Source of the DNA: Membranipora membranacea
Lineage: Eukaryota > Bryozoa > Gymnolaemata > Cheilostomatida > Membraniporidae
Direction: 5' to 3'
DNA length: 64,000 nt
Assembly: GCA_914767715.1 (NCBI GenBank)
Contig: OU612074.1
Coordinates: 17,966,062-18,030,061, forward strand
A model generated the notes under the pieces. That model did not search any database. It saw only the letters and a list, made by a program, of their open reading frames with translations, and was not told the origin of the DNA. The translations under genes were made by a program, and so were the position numbers. Every line of letters begins with the position of its first letter. The stretch's first letter is position 1. Positions 12,757-25,224 of the stretch are shown here, piece by piece.

Positions 12757-14897
12757 TGTCATCACTTCAATAGCCAAGAGTATTTACAGTATTTATAGAC
12801 AGCTAGAATTAATGCACTCTCAAACTGTGAAATGGGACATTTTCTACAGGAAAATAATTTAGGAAATCAACACCCATTGATCAAAAGGTTTGTCGTTAGG
12901 AAATCTGGATCGTTGTTTTAGGACATTAGCATCTTGTTCATTAGGCTAGCTACTTGTTTTCCTTGTTTTTATGTTGAGCCCTCCATTTTTCAATCAGGTA
13001 ACAGAATGCTCACTAGGTGATTTCTAAAGCAAGGAATTGTGAACTGAACAATTTAGCCATAGGATATTAATCACATCTGACTATGATAATCATGACAATA
13101 TTTTAACAACAACCATCTAACACAAAAATTCAAGAATTTTCCCAAAAATATTTGTGATCTTTTGTTTTTGTCATCTGTATTCCTATTCCTATAAAGACAT
13201 GATTCAAGTTGGCTGATGTGAGAGGTAACAGATAGAGTTTTGTTAAGTTTCGAGTATCTGTTGTACCTCACACATTTAATATCCTTCTTGTCATTTTTCT
13301 GTGAGCTTTTCAATGACTACTATTCAGATATATATTTTGTTCTATGAAAGACATTATTTGTAATCATATTTCTAAATTTTACGCTTTGAGCTAGTGTTGC
13401 TTGGTGTGTGCATTATCATGTTATCAACCGATGTTAGTAGTCACCAATATTTTGAACAATTTTTAAACCATATAAATTGTAAAAATATATTTAATTGCAT
13501 GAGCAATAAAATAACAATGCGTCAATTAATTATAAGATTTGCTTTTGGCACGAATGATTATGATTCAGAGAACCTCAACATCCTTCTCTACACGCTTACA
13601 GCCCTGGCTGGAGAAGGGATGTACCACCACCAAAGTGTGTGTGGAAAATATCTGTTATTGAAGGTCAGGTTGATCGGATTAGTTTTGATCAAACACATCT
13701 CAGTATTTGATGTTCGCAAAGGGAATCTCGGTAAAATGATAACTGTAGGTATATAATGACTATCACAAATTGCCCTTGTTTTGGATTATGGGCTAAGCAC
13801 TGTCAGCTTAACCAGTCTGAAGTGATTGGTCTTCACATTTGTGGATTTTGTGCCTCTTTAACTGATCAACAGCTTAGGCTCACAAAAACTGATAGCCTTC
13901 ATGCGGAGATTTTACGGCTATTTTGGACTTATGACTTAGAACCATCTCACTCACTCCTTCCTTTGCGGAGATAAAATCTCTGAATTGAGTCTGCACATTT
14001 TGTAATTTAAATTTATACCATGATTCAATAATATAATGCGCTGCTCTCTAACAATTCAGAGGCTATTCATCCAAGATGACTGAATATATTACTTCAGAAC
14101 TGCTGGCACTGCTTGACAATCGTGTAATCTCAGTGATTTACTGGCGTTTCCTGATGTTCTACAGATGGATACCAAGGATGTAAAATAAAGTGATGACATC
14201 AATGTTTAATGTTCTGTTCCTTATTCATGAAATTATTCTCGGAGAAAACTCTCAATAAAACTCTCGTTCACTCTCTCACTTACACCAATTATTCTATAGA
14301 TCAAAGCTAAGGCTCGATGTAGGATGTCTGACCGAGTCTACCGCATGGCCCGGTGCCAGATCGTTATCAAGCTTAACAAACATTCTAACCAATTAACGAG
14401 TAGCTTCCTTGCACTGCACTACTCCTAAAACATTAAATCTTAAGTATGCGGTCAGGCTGTGCCAAGAAGTATGCAGGTATTTCTGACGAGATTATAAGTG
14501 ATGGAAATAAAACAATAAAAGTTTGTTAAATTTAGGCAGAGTTTAACTTTTTAATCAACGAAAATTCACCACAAGCGGCACAGTGATGTGTGATTCAGAT
14601 TTAGAATATAATATAATCCTTTAATCCATTGCATTGTTTAAATTCAGAGGGTATCTTTAAACTAGGAAGTGAATCTATCGTCATGGTAACAGGCATATGC
14701 TAAATTTCACCATTTTCGTTTGTTTTCATTTTAATCCGATGATTAATTTGCTCTTCGCACAGCCATGACTATTCATATGATGGTAACAGTTGGATAAAAC
14801 CATCACACTCCTACTCCAAACCATCAGTGTGTCAAATAATCCAGTCAGACTGCAGGTGTTCTCTCTTGTTGGTAGAAGAAAAACTTGCGCTGCAGAA
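12757..14897. other. Intergenic region between the two GNxx genes
   Basis: Contains the 3' flank of the first gene and the upstream region of the second. Two overlapping open stretches at 13394-13974 show no signal peptide or known motif and poor codon character, so I treat them as chance. A TATA-like GATAAAA near 14793 may serve the next gene. Nothing else was recognised. Confidence 0.45.
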
Positions 14898-17800
14898 ATG
14901 AAGTCTACACTTTTTGTCTGTTTGGTTCTCTATGTAACCTCTGTCGCCTCTCAAGGAAGGTAAGTGAAGACATCGCGTAACTTAATTGACATCGAAATAT
15001 ATTTTTTTCTTTAACTTTATTGGCTATATAACTATCTTCTTCTGGAGTTCATAATGGTTGACTTTTTGTATCACAGCGAGTCCAATAAACCCCTGCAAGG
15101 CTTAGCCTTTATTATAATAATTCACATAAAAGTTACAAATATATAAATAAATATATTTATGAATTGATAATTTTAGAATATTGTAATATATGTGTTATTT
15201 ATCACCGGTTTTAGCCCTTATTGAAAAAGTAGAGCCATGTTTGGAAGTATATTTTGCTACGATGACATGCAAATGCATCTCATCTTGTACCATTATCTAT
15301 TATCGTTTATGGACCATCGAAACAATAAACCTAACATCTTTTTCTTATTCTAGGCAGATCAATGGAAATAACAACAATTTGAGAAACATGTGAGTGAACC
15401 AATTTATCTAATTACTTGCCAAATTAAAAAATTATCAGACAAAAACGGTGTGCTGAGGAAATAAAACGTATAATCTCATCACTATTGAGAGCTACATATG
15501 TATGAGATTTTACAATGATTTTCTTTCCAGCGCACATGTCAGCGCTTTTGCCTATTGTTGTTTGTGTTATATAATATTGTAACATACCATAAAATATACT
15601 TTTACATATACCATATATCATGTGTATCATCTTCCCAGAGTGTTATCGTATCTATGTCATGCACAAAACCGTAGAGGATAGCAAAAAAACAATTAGAGGG
15701 TGTAACTTATAAAATATATAAAAATTGTGGTTAGACTGTTGTTATTTAAACTGAATTGGTTTTGATAATAGGTTCACAATTTTATAAAAAAAAATACCGC
15801 TCATGGGAAACAAATTTTAGGTATAGTAAATCAATCAGAGTCATGAAAAAGCAATAGACTTTATGGATTTTATTGAATGCAAGTAACTAGTGGAAACAGA
15901 CTTCTTCCAGGGAAAAGCAGCTACTATAGGTGGGGGGACTTCATTTTTCAACCTTAGAAATTTTCATTTTGTCTGGGTTTGAGTATTTTCACTTGAACTG
16001 CTCATAATCTTTCTGAAGGTTTTTGCAGAATCATATTGTGCGGATATATACTCTTGCAAAATTAATTCACATTAAAAACACATCACCTGAGTAGCAATAG
16101 CAATAATTTATCTATCTATCAATAACAAAACTCAGAAAACACTCTGTGTATATTTCAATCATAGGCTGCGTCATTTCAAGAATGTGCGGTGTTTTCCTGT
16201 GACAGACAATCAAAACATTAAAATTAACCTGTTGAGCTAATTTGGTTTCATTTAATCAAAAGTATGAACTAAAAATTTTTTTTTTAACAATACATTACAT
16301 ATCCATGTAACAATATAATAAACGCAAATCAAAAGAAGCAGTCATTTTAATTAGATATCCAGCAGTTATTGGATAGTATGCATGCTTCTGTCTCAAATTG
16401 AAGACTAGAAGCTCTGATATACGCAAGATAACAGCTTTGTGTTTGTTTGTTATTCCCAAAAAATGTTTATCTTTTCCGAAACGCAACTTCTATTATAGAA
16501 GTTCTCTTTTATCTCAAATAATTTGGCATTATTGAAATCTTAATTGGTCAACACTCAAAACAACAAAAGGAATTTTAAATTAATGTGTCCTACTATGTAG
16601 TTAATATTTTAATGACTCAACTGTCACACACCCGGCCAGGTCGTGCACACCAGGTAGTGATGGGGATGGCACCGACTGATTTCTGTTGGCAAACCACATC
16701 AGATTTGATTAAAGATAATCACCAAACTAAAAGACATTAATTACATTACAAATGGATTGGCAGTGACACAGAGCCAACATTAACTGTAATGGTACGAAAA
16801 CGAGGATGCACAAGTTAATTTATGTGTGCGGTAACTGGTCCTTGTTGTTGAAGACTAACCATGTGCAATAAATGTTGGCTGCCAACTGCATGGTAAAGTT
16901 TATTGGTATAAATATTAGCTGAGTTATATATTTACCTAAACTGAGGATCACTAAAATGTATAGCTAGCATCAATTTCCACTAGCTAGAATGGGGGTTAAA
17001 ATAAAGTGGTGGCGTTGCATAAATATTAGCTAGTAATAAATTGCAATGTTTCAAGAGTATGAGAATTGGTGAACTTTTATCTTTTGCACATTTTGCTCCT
17101 CTACATTATATAATTAGAGGGGGCAGTCGTGTTAGTGACCCAGCATGCATCAGGGTGTGAAGGTCTCTTATGTAAAGCATCATTAAGCCGTACCAACCTG
17201 TCATATCGAGGCACCATCTGACACTGTCTGAAGTGCTTTGGTAACATTAAACTTTATTCTATGAGGTTTTACAGTCATCCAAATAATAATTTGTTAGCCG
17301 AACTTTGAGATTACTCATGCAATTACCCATCAGTCATCGTTAGTTTTGTATATGTTTTGTAGCGGTACAGGGACATTTGGACAGGGCAATGGGGTAGGTA
17401 ATATACCTGGAAACAACCCCAATAGAACACCTCCACCTGTTCGAGGTCTGAGAGGAGGACCTCCTCATCAAAATACCAAGTGAGTGATCAAAAACCATTA
17501 TTGATGTCAAATGAGTGGGGGCAAAAGATTGAGAATATTTTACTATTATTTGTAGTTATCTACACATACACAAATCTGTTTGTCATTGCAACCCCATGCG
17601 GTAAAGCCTAGTCAACCTTTGAAAATCCTGCAGATGTTCTTTAGACAACCACATGAATTGAACATTCCTTTTACCAATTTAATATGTTTCCAGATGCAAA
17701 TAATAACTGTTATATGTATAAAATGTGATCAAACTACCGATAGCATAATAGGCAGTATTGTTGGCATTTCATTGCATCTGTAGCAACTATTATCTGAACT

Positions 17801-20432
17801 AGAAAATGTTTGATCCAATTTTCCACCATGATCACTCCCAGCATACTGGTGAGCCGCCAGCAGCTAACTGGGAGCAACTCCAAATGCAGCCAAACTGAAT
17901 CAAACTTGATCTTAACTTGACCATGGTCAGTGCTGTAATACTATGTGTTACATATAGCTTATTAAATTCCAGCCAAGGAGGGTTCAATGGACGGAATGGA
18001 GTTGTACCAAGCTTTCAAAATCAACGTCCGGTTCCCACTCCTGCACCAACTCCTGCTCCTACACCCGCACAACTCCGGAGGTCACAACCTGTTGCCATCC
18101 ATAGGTCTCAACCACAACCGCAACCACAACTGCAACCACAACCCCAGCCACGACCACAACCGCAGCCGCAACCACAACCGCAGCCACAACCGCAACCACG
18201 ACAACAACCGCAACCACGACCGGCTCCTGTCGCTCCAGTAGATAATGGTAATATTTGCTTATCTAAACTGTTCCATCAAGACGATCATTTAGACATTCAA
18301 TTTTTTCCTACAATATAGACTTCCTCAACCATGATTCATATACAACAGAAAGAGGTATCTGGATGCCTTTAAAAAAATCAATATTATAAAAGTTAAATAA
18401 ATGTCCCCAATTGTCCTCCCCTCAATATTTTTAAATCTTTTTAGAGAATAATCTTAAGCCCTTCTGTTTATTTTATCGAGGCGCTTCATACTTTAGCTAA
18501 TTTTTATTTCTCCATTGTGTGCTGCAGGTATGGATGGCTTTGCTGGACAGCGTGGACCACAGAGTGTTATGGATCCTAATCTACTTAGGAAGCAGAGCCC
18601 ACAGCAGAATGTTCAAGCACCACCAAGACCAACAGAATTCCCACCACAGACGTTCCGCAAGGTTTGTAATTTGTTCCAAAATTTTCTATCTAGCTACATA
18701 TTTTTGTACCTTCTGCTGATAGGTTTTGAGAAACATGGCAGGTTTTGTGGCAAGGCTTGTCAGATGTATTCTACTCGAAATTAAAGAAATTCTTTGTTCC
18801 AACCAGAGTGAGACCCATAATATAACAGAGCATAAATTTACTTATTCAACACATTGCCATACTAAAGAATGTCCTGACCTAGCTGTCCATGACTCTGATT
18901 GACTAGCCTGTTGCATAGTGTATCTCATAGATTGTGCACAAATTCATTCATGCAGCCTTGTAATCCACCAAGTTGGGACATGTGTGACCACCAAAATGAA
19001 ATTTCATTGAAGGTTGAAACATGGTAGGAACTAAGGCTAAATTGATTCAATATACCAGATATTATAACACATGTTATAAGATATAAGCTAGTTAATGCAA
19101 TCTCCCAGTCAGCTTGTGCTCTTAATCAATTAATAATAATATATATATGAATGATAACTATAATGATATTAGTAACATATTACTTGTAACAGAATATGGA
19201 GAACAACGGAGGTCAAGATATGGCTAACACAAAGATGGTACAGTTTCATCATCAGCCTACAGAATATCCCTCTACCACTAGTAGCTCCACTACCAGTACT
19301 TCCACTACTACTATCGGGTATGATATCTATTTATCTCTGTATTAATTAACGTATAAACAGAAATTTGCAGTTAAATTAGGGATTGTCCCATCATTGATAT
19401 TGAGGGGTCAATCTCTGTACAAAAGTGGATTCCAGAAATCACTCCTTCAGCCATGTTTATGCTATGGAGATAAAACAAGCATAGGATTCAACCACACAGA
19501 ACTGGAATCAGATTCGCCACTTTCAAATGTCATAGTGTCACTTATGACTTATGACGTACCTGGCTAAATGAGAAGTCTCACTGTTATTATTGGTTGTCCC
19601 AGACATAAACAGCGCTTGTCTAATCTTCAGTTACATACAGTGTGACATTCATGCATTTCCCTCAAGGCTTATCTTTGCTCTCTTTTACGTAATTTTCCAT
19701 AGTTTCCAGTTTTGTCTTTGGTTATCATGTGGCATCATAAAATAACCTCTGTGATATACTCTGTGATAATTTTGAAACATCCCATGTGATCTAATCCAAT
19801 TGTTTTGAATGATGACAGATATTATGACGAGCCTTACCTGAGGAGTAACTATGGATGGGATTGTGTCGGGTTCGCTGACAGACTTCACGCTCTACTCGGC
19901 CATCTCTACACAGCTGATCTAAAGAGAAGAATCTGTCACACCAGAACGACGCCTACCGGAAATAACCTGTAAGTTCATATATCCTAGCAGAGTGAATGAT
20001 TCGCAGGAGGAAAAGTTAGCCATTTTCTGCAAGCTTCATTCATAAAAATTTCGCTAGCTTACATTCACTGAACGTTATTGCGTTATTAATATTACATTAA
20101 ATTGGTTCTAGCTAATATTAAGTCAGCCCCCCCCCCTCCACAACTTGCTCAACTGTAGCTTATACTTACTGGCCTACAATAGATACTCACTTGATTAAGT
20201 TTTGTTCAGATTGACAGTATATAGAGTTGTTTTACCTCTTGCCACGGGCGCCCTATCAGTAGAATAGAAGCAACTTGAATTGTGACAAATTTGATTGACT
20301 ATACTATCTGTTCACACCAGAGATAAAAACTATTTACTATCTTGTTTTATTGTTGACAGAATACCCGGAGGTAGAGTTGGATTTGTCCCCTCTCATTACT
20401 TACGTAAAAGAAGATTCTCCAGCTACTACTGA
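14898..20432 (+). CDS. Secreted Asn/Gly/Gln-Pro-rich protein with GNxx stretch
   Basis: Not recognised as a named family. Eight exons (14898-14959, 15354-15389, 17363-17479, 17973-18247, 18528-18661, 19193-19317, 19819-19968, 20360-20432) give about 323 residues with matching phases. Residues 1-19 are a signal peptide (MKSTLFVCLVLYVTSVASQG). Next come short Asn-rich and Gly-Asn segments, including GNGV-GNIP-GNNP, the same four-residue rhythm as the upstream gene. A (Gln-Pro)n tract follows, then a Thr/Ser run, and a conserved-looking C-terminal part with Tyr, Trp, two cysteines and Arg (NYGWDCVGFADRLHALLGHL) that ends RRFSSYY. The donor after exon 4 (GTAATA) is weak, so that border is less sure. 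Same strand and 2.1 kb from the first GNxx gene, so a tandem relative is plausible. A matrix or structural role is inferred only from composition. Confidence 0.65.
18109..18222 (+). repeat. Gln-Pro coding microsatellite
   Basis: An in-frame run of CAA/CAG and CCA/CCG codons with a few CGA, encoding a mostly alternating Gln-Pro tract of about 38 residues inside exon 4 of the second GNxx gene. The repeat unit is six bases and length polymorphism is likely. Such tracts usually form extended, flexible polyproline-like linkers. Confidence 0.85.
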
Positions 20433-21458
20433 AACTTGCTGTGTCTGAATCTACCAGTGTAAACTATTTACTGTCATATACAATTTGATTAGGGGCCCTG
20501 GTAAGGTTTTAATTGATAATAAAAGTTAGTTTTTTCTTGTAAGAATATTATTTTCTGATGATAACAGTTCAAAATATTTAAAACTATGACTCTATTGAAT
20601 TAACTTCATGGTAGAGTTACAGCAAGCAGTTCGTAATTACAACAATTCATCTAAATTTAGTGGATTTTTAACGCAAAGTATAGCTTCAAATTATTTTCTT
20701 TTGACATGTATGTTGCAAGTGTTTTATGGCTTAATTGGCCAGTATGTTTTCTGAAAAAGATGCATTCAATTTCTAAATAAATTAAAAGATAGAAAATATT
20801 ATATTACTATATTTGAAATGATAAGTTTCACCTTAAAATAATGCGACAAGTAGCACATGCATTTAATAATGTTGACATGAATTTATTTAGTAACAACAAT
20901 TGAGACTAGTAAATAATTCGGTAATATCTTGGCTTTCAATTGTCATTTTGCTGAAGAAATGTGATTGGTTTAGTATGTACCGCTCCGTCTCTGACTGCAC
21001 ACAGGGCTAATAATTGCTATCAAGTATGGCAAAACAAGTAAAACACTCTGGAATTGATACTGCATAATATTTGGACTTCGTTTGAATGGATTTGAAGATA
21101 TTAAATTTATATACAACTCTTATTATGTGTCTTGGGAAAGAAAGTTAGCATAGCTTGTCTCTCATGTTAACCCTTATTCTCCTATCGCTTTCTAAACGTC
21201 CCGCAAATTTTTTTGTGTAGGATATAATTATTAACATGATCAAAGTTTTTTATAATTGCGGAGAAACATGATATTTAGAGCTGTCTTAAATCAATTAATT
21301 GGGGATTATTTCTGGGATTTTTGTTTGCACTTCTTGTAGAGCCCCGTTTTTGAGTGGACACTTGCTATCAAACATATTTGCAAGATAAGCTTGGGTGTTT
21401 ACTAGTCGTACGTGTATAAAAGACTGGCTTGTGTTTGTTGGTTGAAGATATTCATATA

Positions 21459-21664
21459 CTGTAAAACTTCGTAATAAAGTCACTTGAATTATAAGAGAAT
21501 TGCTGTGATTTTAAGAATGTCCTTTTTCACATTTACAAGTCACCACACATTTAGATCTGCATATGAACCATATGAATGACCTAACCTTTAACAATGTACG
21601 CTAACATGTATCATATTATAAATTATCTTCATTGTTGTCATTATTACGACTCGAGGTTTTACGG
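21459..21664. mobile_element. 206-bp MITE with TA target duplication
   Basis: The left end reads CTGTAAAACTTCGTAATAA. The right end, reverse-complemented, reads CCGTAAAACCTCG followed by a few extra bases and GTAATAA, so the two are imperfect terminal inverted repeats of about 20-25 bp. A TA dinucleotide flanks both sides (21457-21458 and 21665-21666). There is no coding capacity. This fits a Tc1/mariner-type miniature element. Confidence 0.55.
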
Positions 21665-21674
21665 TATATATATA

Positions 21675-21680
21675 TTTATT
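21675..21680 (-). terminator. Candidate polyadenylation signal for minus-strand gene
   Basis: AATAAA on the minus strand, about 250 bases past the stop codon of the minus-strand gene. It is the nearest perfect hexamer I saw there. There is no transcript evidence. Confidence 0.3.
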
Positions 21681-21931
21681 TTAATTACCGATCAAGTCAG
21701 TTGGACATAAATAAGACCATGCACATACAAAAAGACGTAGTAAAACCTACGAAGTAAATTTACTAAACTACAAACGGGCTACCACTAGGTGTTTTTGAAT
21801 TATTAGGAGAGATCAATAGGTTTTAAAGTAGTGAATAATCATTTTTAAATAATAGGTCAAGAATAAAACGATCGATGGAGGGATTTTGATTGTGCTTGTG
21901 AAAGTGAGTTTAAGACCAGGGCAATAAAATA

Positions 21932-23881
21932 TTATACTTTCAATTTTTTAAAACAATAAACTGCAAGCTGAGCCAATTTGATGACAGCCATGACAACAAT
22001 GATTATTTCTCCAAAGTTTTCTGTGTCAATTTGGTATACTATCACAGCATATATTATATAAAGCGTTGCCGAGAGAAGAATGAGGTCAAGAGCTAGTCTG
22101 AATATGATATTTAGGATCACAGGAACTTCCTTCCTTTTGATACACGGCTCCTGCGTACTATCCTGCATTCCAATGCTTTCTTTGTCTGATTGGTCAATGG
22201 TATACTCGGGTATCTCTGGATAAAAATATAAGATTTTTGTTCAATAATCCTATACTGTCAATGACTAGGAATATCAATTTATGCTCTGCTTGATAAGGGA
22301 TCTTTTTCAAAAAGACTTTACTTGTGTAATAAACAAAATTCAAGTTCTTTACATTAATCACAATGTGTGACAAAACAGCAAAGAGGTAAAAGTCAAATCT
22401 CAAAAGGGATGCCAATGCACGTTTCACCTCATGTACTGTTGACCAAACATAGGACTACTGCATTTCCTGACTTTGGGCTTTGCGTGTGTGGGGGGGGGGG
22501 CGGATGGGAAGAATGGAAGCTCTCTCAATTTCTCATTGATGGTATTTTTTCAGAATATTTTTCTAACTACTCAATTCTCATACTACAACCAATAACCGAT
22601 AGTGGAGAAGAGAAGATAACTCTATATCTTAATCCGAACGCATCATATTCTGAACTAATGTTAACATCAATGAGAAACTGAGCGAGCTCCCCGCTTTCTC
22701 AGCCCTACCCCCACCCATACAACGACAAAAGTCAGGAAATTCAGTAGTCCTATGGTCTCAAGAGTGCAAAGCTTGCATGGTATCTCTGTATGAAAAACTA
22801 TTTCTGGCTGTTCTAATCTGAACATACCAACTCTTCTTCTATCTTCCCAAGCTTGACTATAGGCAGGCGTAGAGTTGATCTGTTGCTGGAAAGACGAATG
22901 CTCTGCTCCCAGATTTGCTCTAACTGCACCCGCCTGTGATATTCTGGAGGTACCTAGCAGCAGTTCGTTGTCCCAAACTGATATAGTGTGAGAAGGGCTC
23001 CTGATTACATGTTTTGCAGCAGTTGTGGATCGCATGGAAAACTAGGTGGGTAGAACCGAGTGAGGTTGGTGGTTTCCTCCAGAGGTAATGGCACTACTGT
23101 CGGTAGTGTCGTTCATGACTTCAGTGTAAACCCCTCTAACATCAACCGTTCCTGATGTAGTAGGGACATTACTTTGAATGCTAATAGCGCTGAATTCGCT
23201 GGCTACGGATGCTGAATCATCATCTGTATTAGAATCTATCTGAACATGATTACTACCTGATACTGCATTGTTCCCTACGGTGATGGTAGGAAGGTGATTT
23301 AGTGCATCCTGTTCGTTCACTTCATACTGATGAGTTGTATCAGTTTCAGTACCAGTGGAACTTGATGGATGGTTGTCCCCAGAAATATGTCCATTTTCCA
23401 TTTTGTTACTGAGATTTGACTCAGTCCTGTAATATAGCTGTTGGTGTGATGCTGACCCCAGTGAAGAGGTACTGTTGGAATTTAAATCAAAAGGATGCGC
23501 TGCAGACATAGTAGATGCGGATATCTCAATTTGGCCAGTTTCAGCCGCATTGAATGCATTGTTGGACACTAAGCTACGAGCACCTGTCCTGGCACCAAAG
23601 CTTGAGGCTGTATTCTCTTGGTCTGTGCTGGTCTGGTAATCATCCCTCACCTGCTGTGGATGAACAAACTGAGAAGAGATGGAAGAGCTGAGATCGCCTG
23701 GTAGCACTGCCAGAATTGTGTCTCTGATAGACTGATCCTCACACTCATAGTGAATGGTACTTTCAGGATTGCGGTTACGTTCAGTTGCACTTGGCGTTCT
23801 GAGCTCAAACCTATCAAGAATGGAACTCAGTCCAGTGCTCTCTCTGCTCAACTGGATGTCATCGGAAGGTGTTGAACTCAT
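21932..23881 (-). CDS. Ser/Thr-rich protein with C-terminal membrane hairpin, frame interrupted by TAG
   Basis: Not recognised. On the minus strand an ATG at 23881 opens about 279 Ser/Thr/Asn/Gln-rich residues, probably disordered and phosphorylatable, up to a TAG at 23042-23044. The same frame continues beyond it to a strong donor (GTATGT starting at 22827) and joins in phase with the last exon 22215-21932. That exon encodes two hydrophobic segments (ILNIIFRLALDLILLSATLY and GEIIIVVMAVIKLAQLAVYC) and ends YCFKKLKV. Either the TAG is real (nonsense allele, readthrough, or two products), or a 120-base intron (22978-23097, weak donor GTAGTG, acceptor after TATATCAG) removes it in frame, giving about 405 residues. 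No signal peptide was seen, so the N-terminal part is probably cytosolic. Its 612-bp intron (22216-22827) holds a foldback transposon. Confidence 0.5.
22448..22754. mobile_element. Foldback element with CATAGGACT termini
   Basis: The ends are inverted repeats (CATAGGACTACTGCATTTCC on the left, its near-complement on the right), followed by G-rich stretches and then unrelated centre sequence. The left half matches the element at 39830-40222, including the G-run, the GGAAGAATGGAAGCTCT block and the GTGGAGAAGAGAAGA block. So both belong to one family. I see no clean target duplication here, and no transposase frame. It sits in the intron of the minus-strand gene. Confidence 0.65.
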
Positions 23882-25224
23882 ACTGATGCTGTCGTGCCTG
23901 TGATTCAGATAAGATGCAAAAGTTTCTACTAAGGAGCTGGGAATAATATTGCGTAATCATGACTCAATCATGCGAGTTGTATTTACCGCAGCACACGAGA
24001 ATCCAATTCTGTAGCTTTCTATTGCAGGTAACATTGGGTTTTCCAATAAGATATACGTTGACTAAAAAGTTTTAATTTGACTCCTGTTATTGGTTATTAG
24101 AGTATTTACGTGGAGCAAATATCACATTGTAGGTAAGGGGAAGTTTTTATAGTTTGACAATGAATGACGGCAAGGTTTGTTTAATTACACGAGTATAGAG
24201 ATATAACTGCAAATATTAGAGAAGCTAGGAATGATCCTGTTGCCATGCATCGGGGTCGCGGGAGTGCCTGGAATAAATGGCAAAACAACAAAAACAGGCT
24301 GGTACCAGAAAGGGCTGGTTTCTGCCACCTAAAATCGTGTTTGATGTTGATAAGCTTTCTCTCTCTATTGCAAAGTGCTTATTTAGCTTTTGGTTTATGT
24401 TAAAGCATTACTGTGATGTGATTGTTGTCCCCCCTCCACACACAAGAAAGATTGTCTAGACAGGCTACTTCATAAATAACTGATTATTGCTTTTTCAGCT
24501 CGAAGTTGTCCCCTCATTGTGTCATTGCCTTGGTTCCCAATAGAGATTCCAATATATATACATAGATGAATTCGGTCTAACATTTTGTAAACAAAAGATT
24601 GTAAGTCAATGTGAGTCAGTGTTTGTTAGTCACTGTTAGTAAAAAGGAAAAGTCGGGATGATTCTAGAATCTAAGTGAGATATCATAAGTAAACTGTTCA
24701 GCTGCTCACAAACTATTACAGTTTGAACCTTCAACAGACACTCAAGCATCACTTCCCTATCTGTAAGTAGTACCCTATCTATCTCTTATATATTATTGAG
24801 TTGATCATACAATAAATAAATTAGCATGCAAACAAAATGAATTGAAGAATGAGATCAGTTCAACCAAGGAGTTACTGTTACTCCATGGTTCAACACTAAC
24901 AGTCAGTGCTATCCAGGACCAACCTGTATTCATATATTACCAGAAACAAGCCTGGATAACCATCATTACGATGGACCTTTTTGTTGTTGACTGCCCAGCA
25001 AGGCACAATTTAAAGCACACTGCTGTCTGTGGGCCTATTTACGAGCTGCAGTAGTAGGCAATTTGTCAAGGAGGCCACGGACAAAGGTTTTGTTTGTAGG
25101 CCTCCTTTGATCACAACACGGTTGCGCTTAGTTCGTGCTCACTGCTGAAAAACTTATTGGTCAAGTTTTGTTTTTGATGTTGTGCTTTGTTATTTTAGTT
25201 GTCTCTAAAAACACAATTACAATA
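23882..25224. other. Head-to-head intergenic region, putative divergent promoter
   Basis: About 1.3 kb separates the start of the minus-strand gene from the TCP11L1 start, so both promoters should lie here. No TATA box is obvious near either start. The region holds a small palindromic insertion (24865-24887) and an inverted repeat AAGGAGGCC/GGCCTCCTT at 25068-25107, about 120 bases before the TCP11L1 ATG. The hairpin could be an insertion remnant or a protein-binding site; the sequence does not decide. Confidence 0.4.
24865..24887. mobile_element. 23-bp near-palindromic insertion with 7-bp direct repeats
   Basis: The segment starts CAAGGAGT and ends ACTCCATG (one mismatch as an inverted repeat), flanked by GTTCAAC on both sides (24858-24864 and 24888-24894). 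It resembles the CATAGAC palindromes at 5903 and 52854 in size, CA...TG ends and flanking duplication, though its arms differ. Confidence 0.4.

Larger units (their letters stand above)
20433..21931. other. Convergent intergenic region
   Basis: Lies between the stop codons of two genes that face each other. It holds one TA-flanked inverted-repeat element (21459-21664) and a probable polyadenylation signal for the minus-strand gene. No coding frame could be supported. Confidence 0.5.

Noticed and set aside
13394-13974. Two overlapping open frames of 120 and 72 codons between the GNxx genes
   Set aside because: They overlap at the stop, show no domain or codon signature and have no clear promoter. 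A transcript would be needed to accept them.
22367-22681. 104-codon open frame on the plus strand
   Set aside because: It runs through the foldback element, where G-rich inverted repeats keep a frame open by chance.
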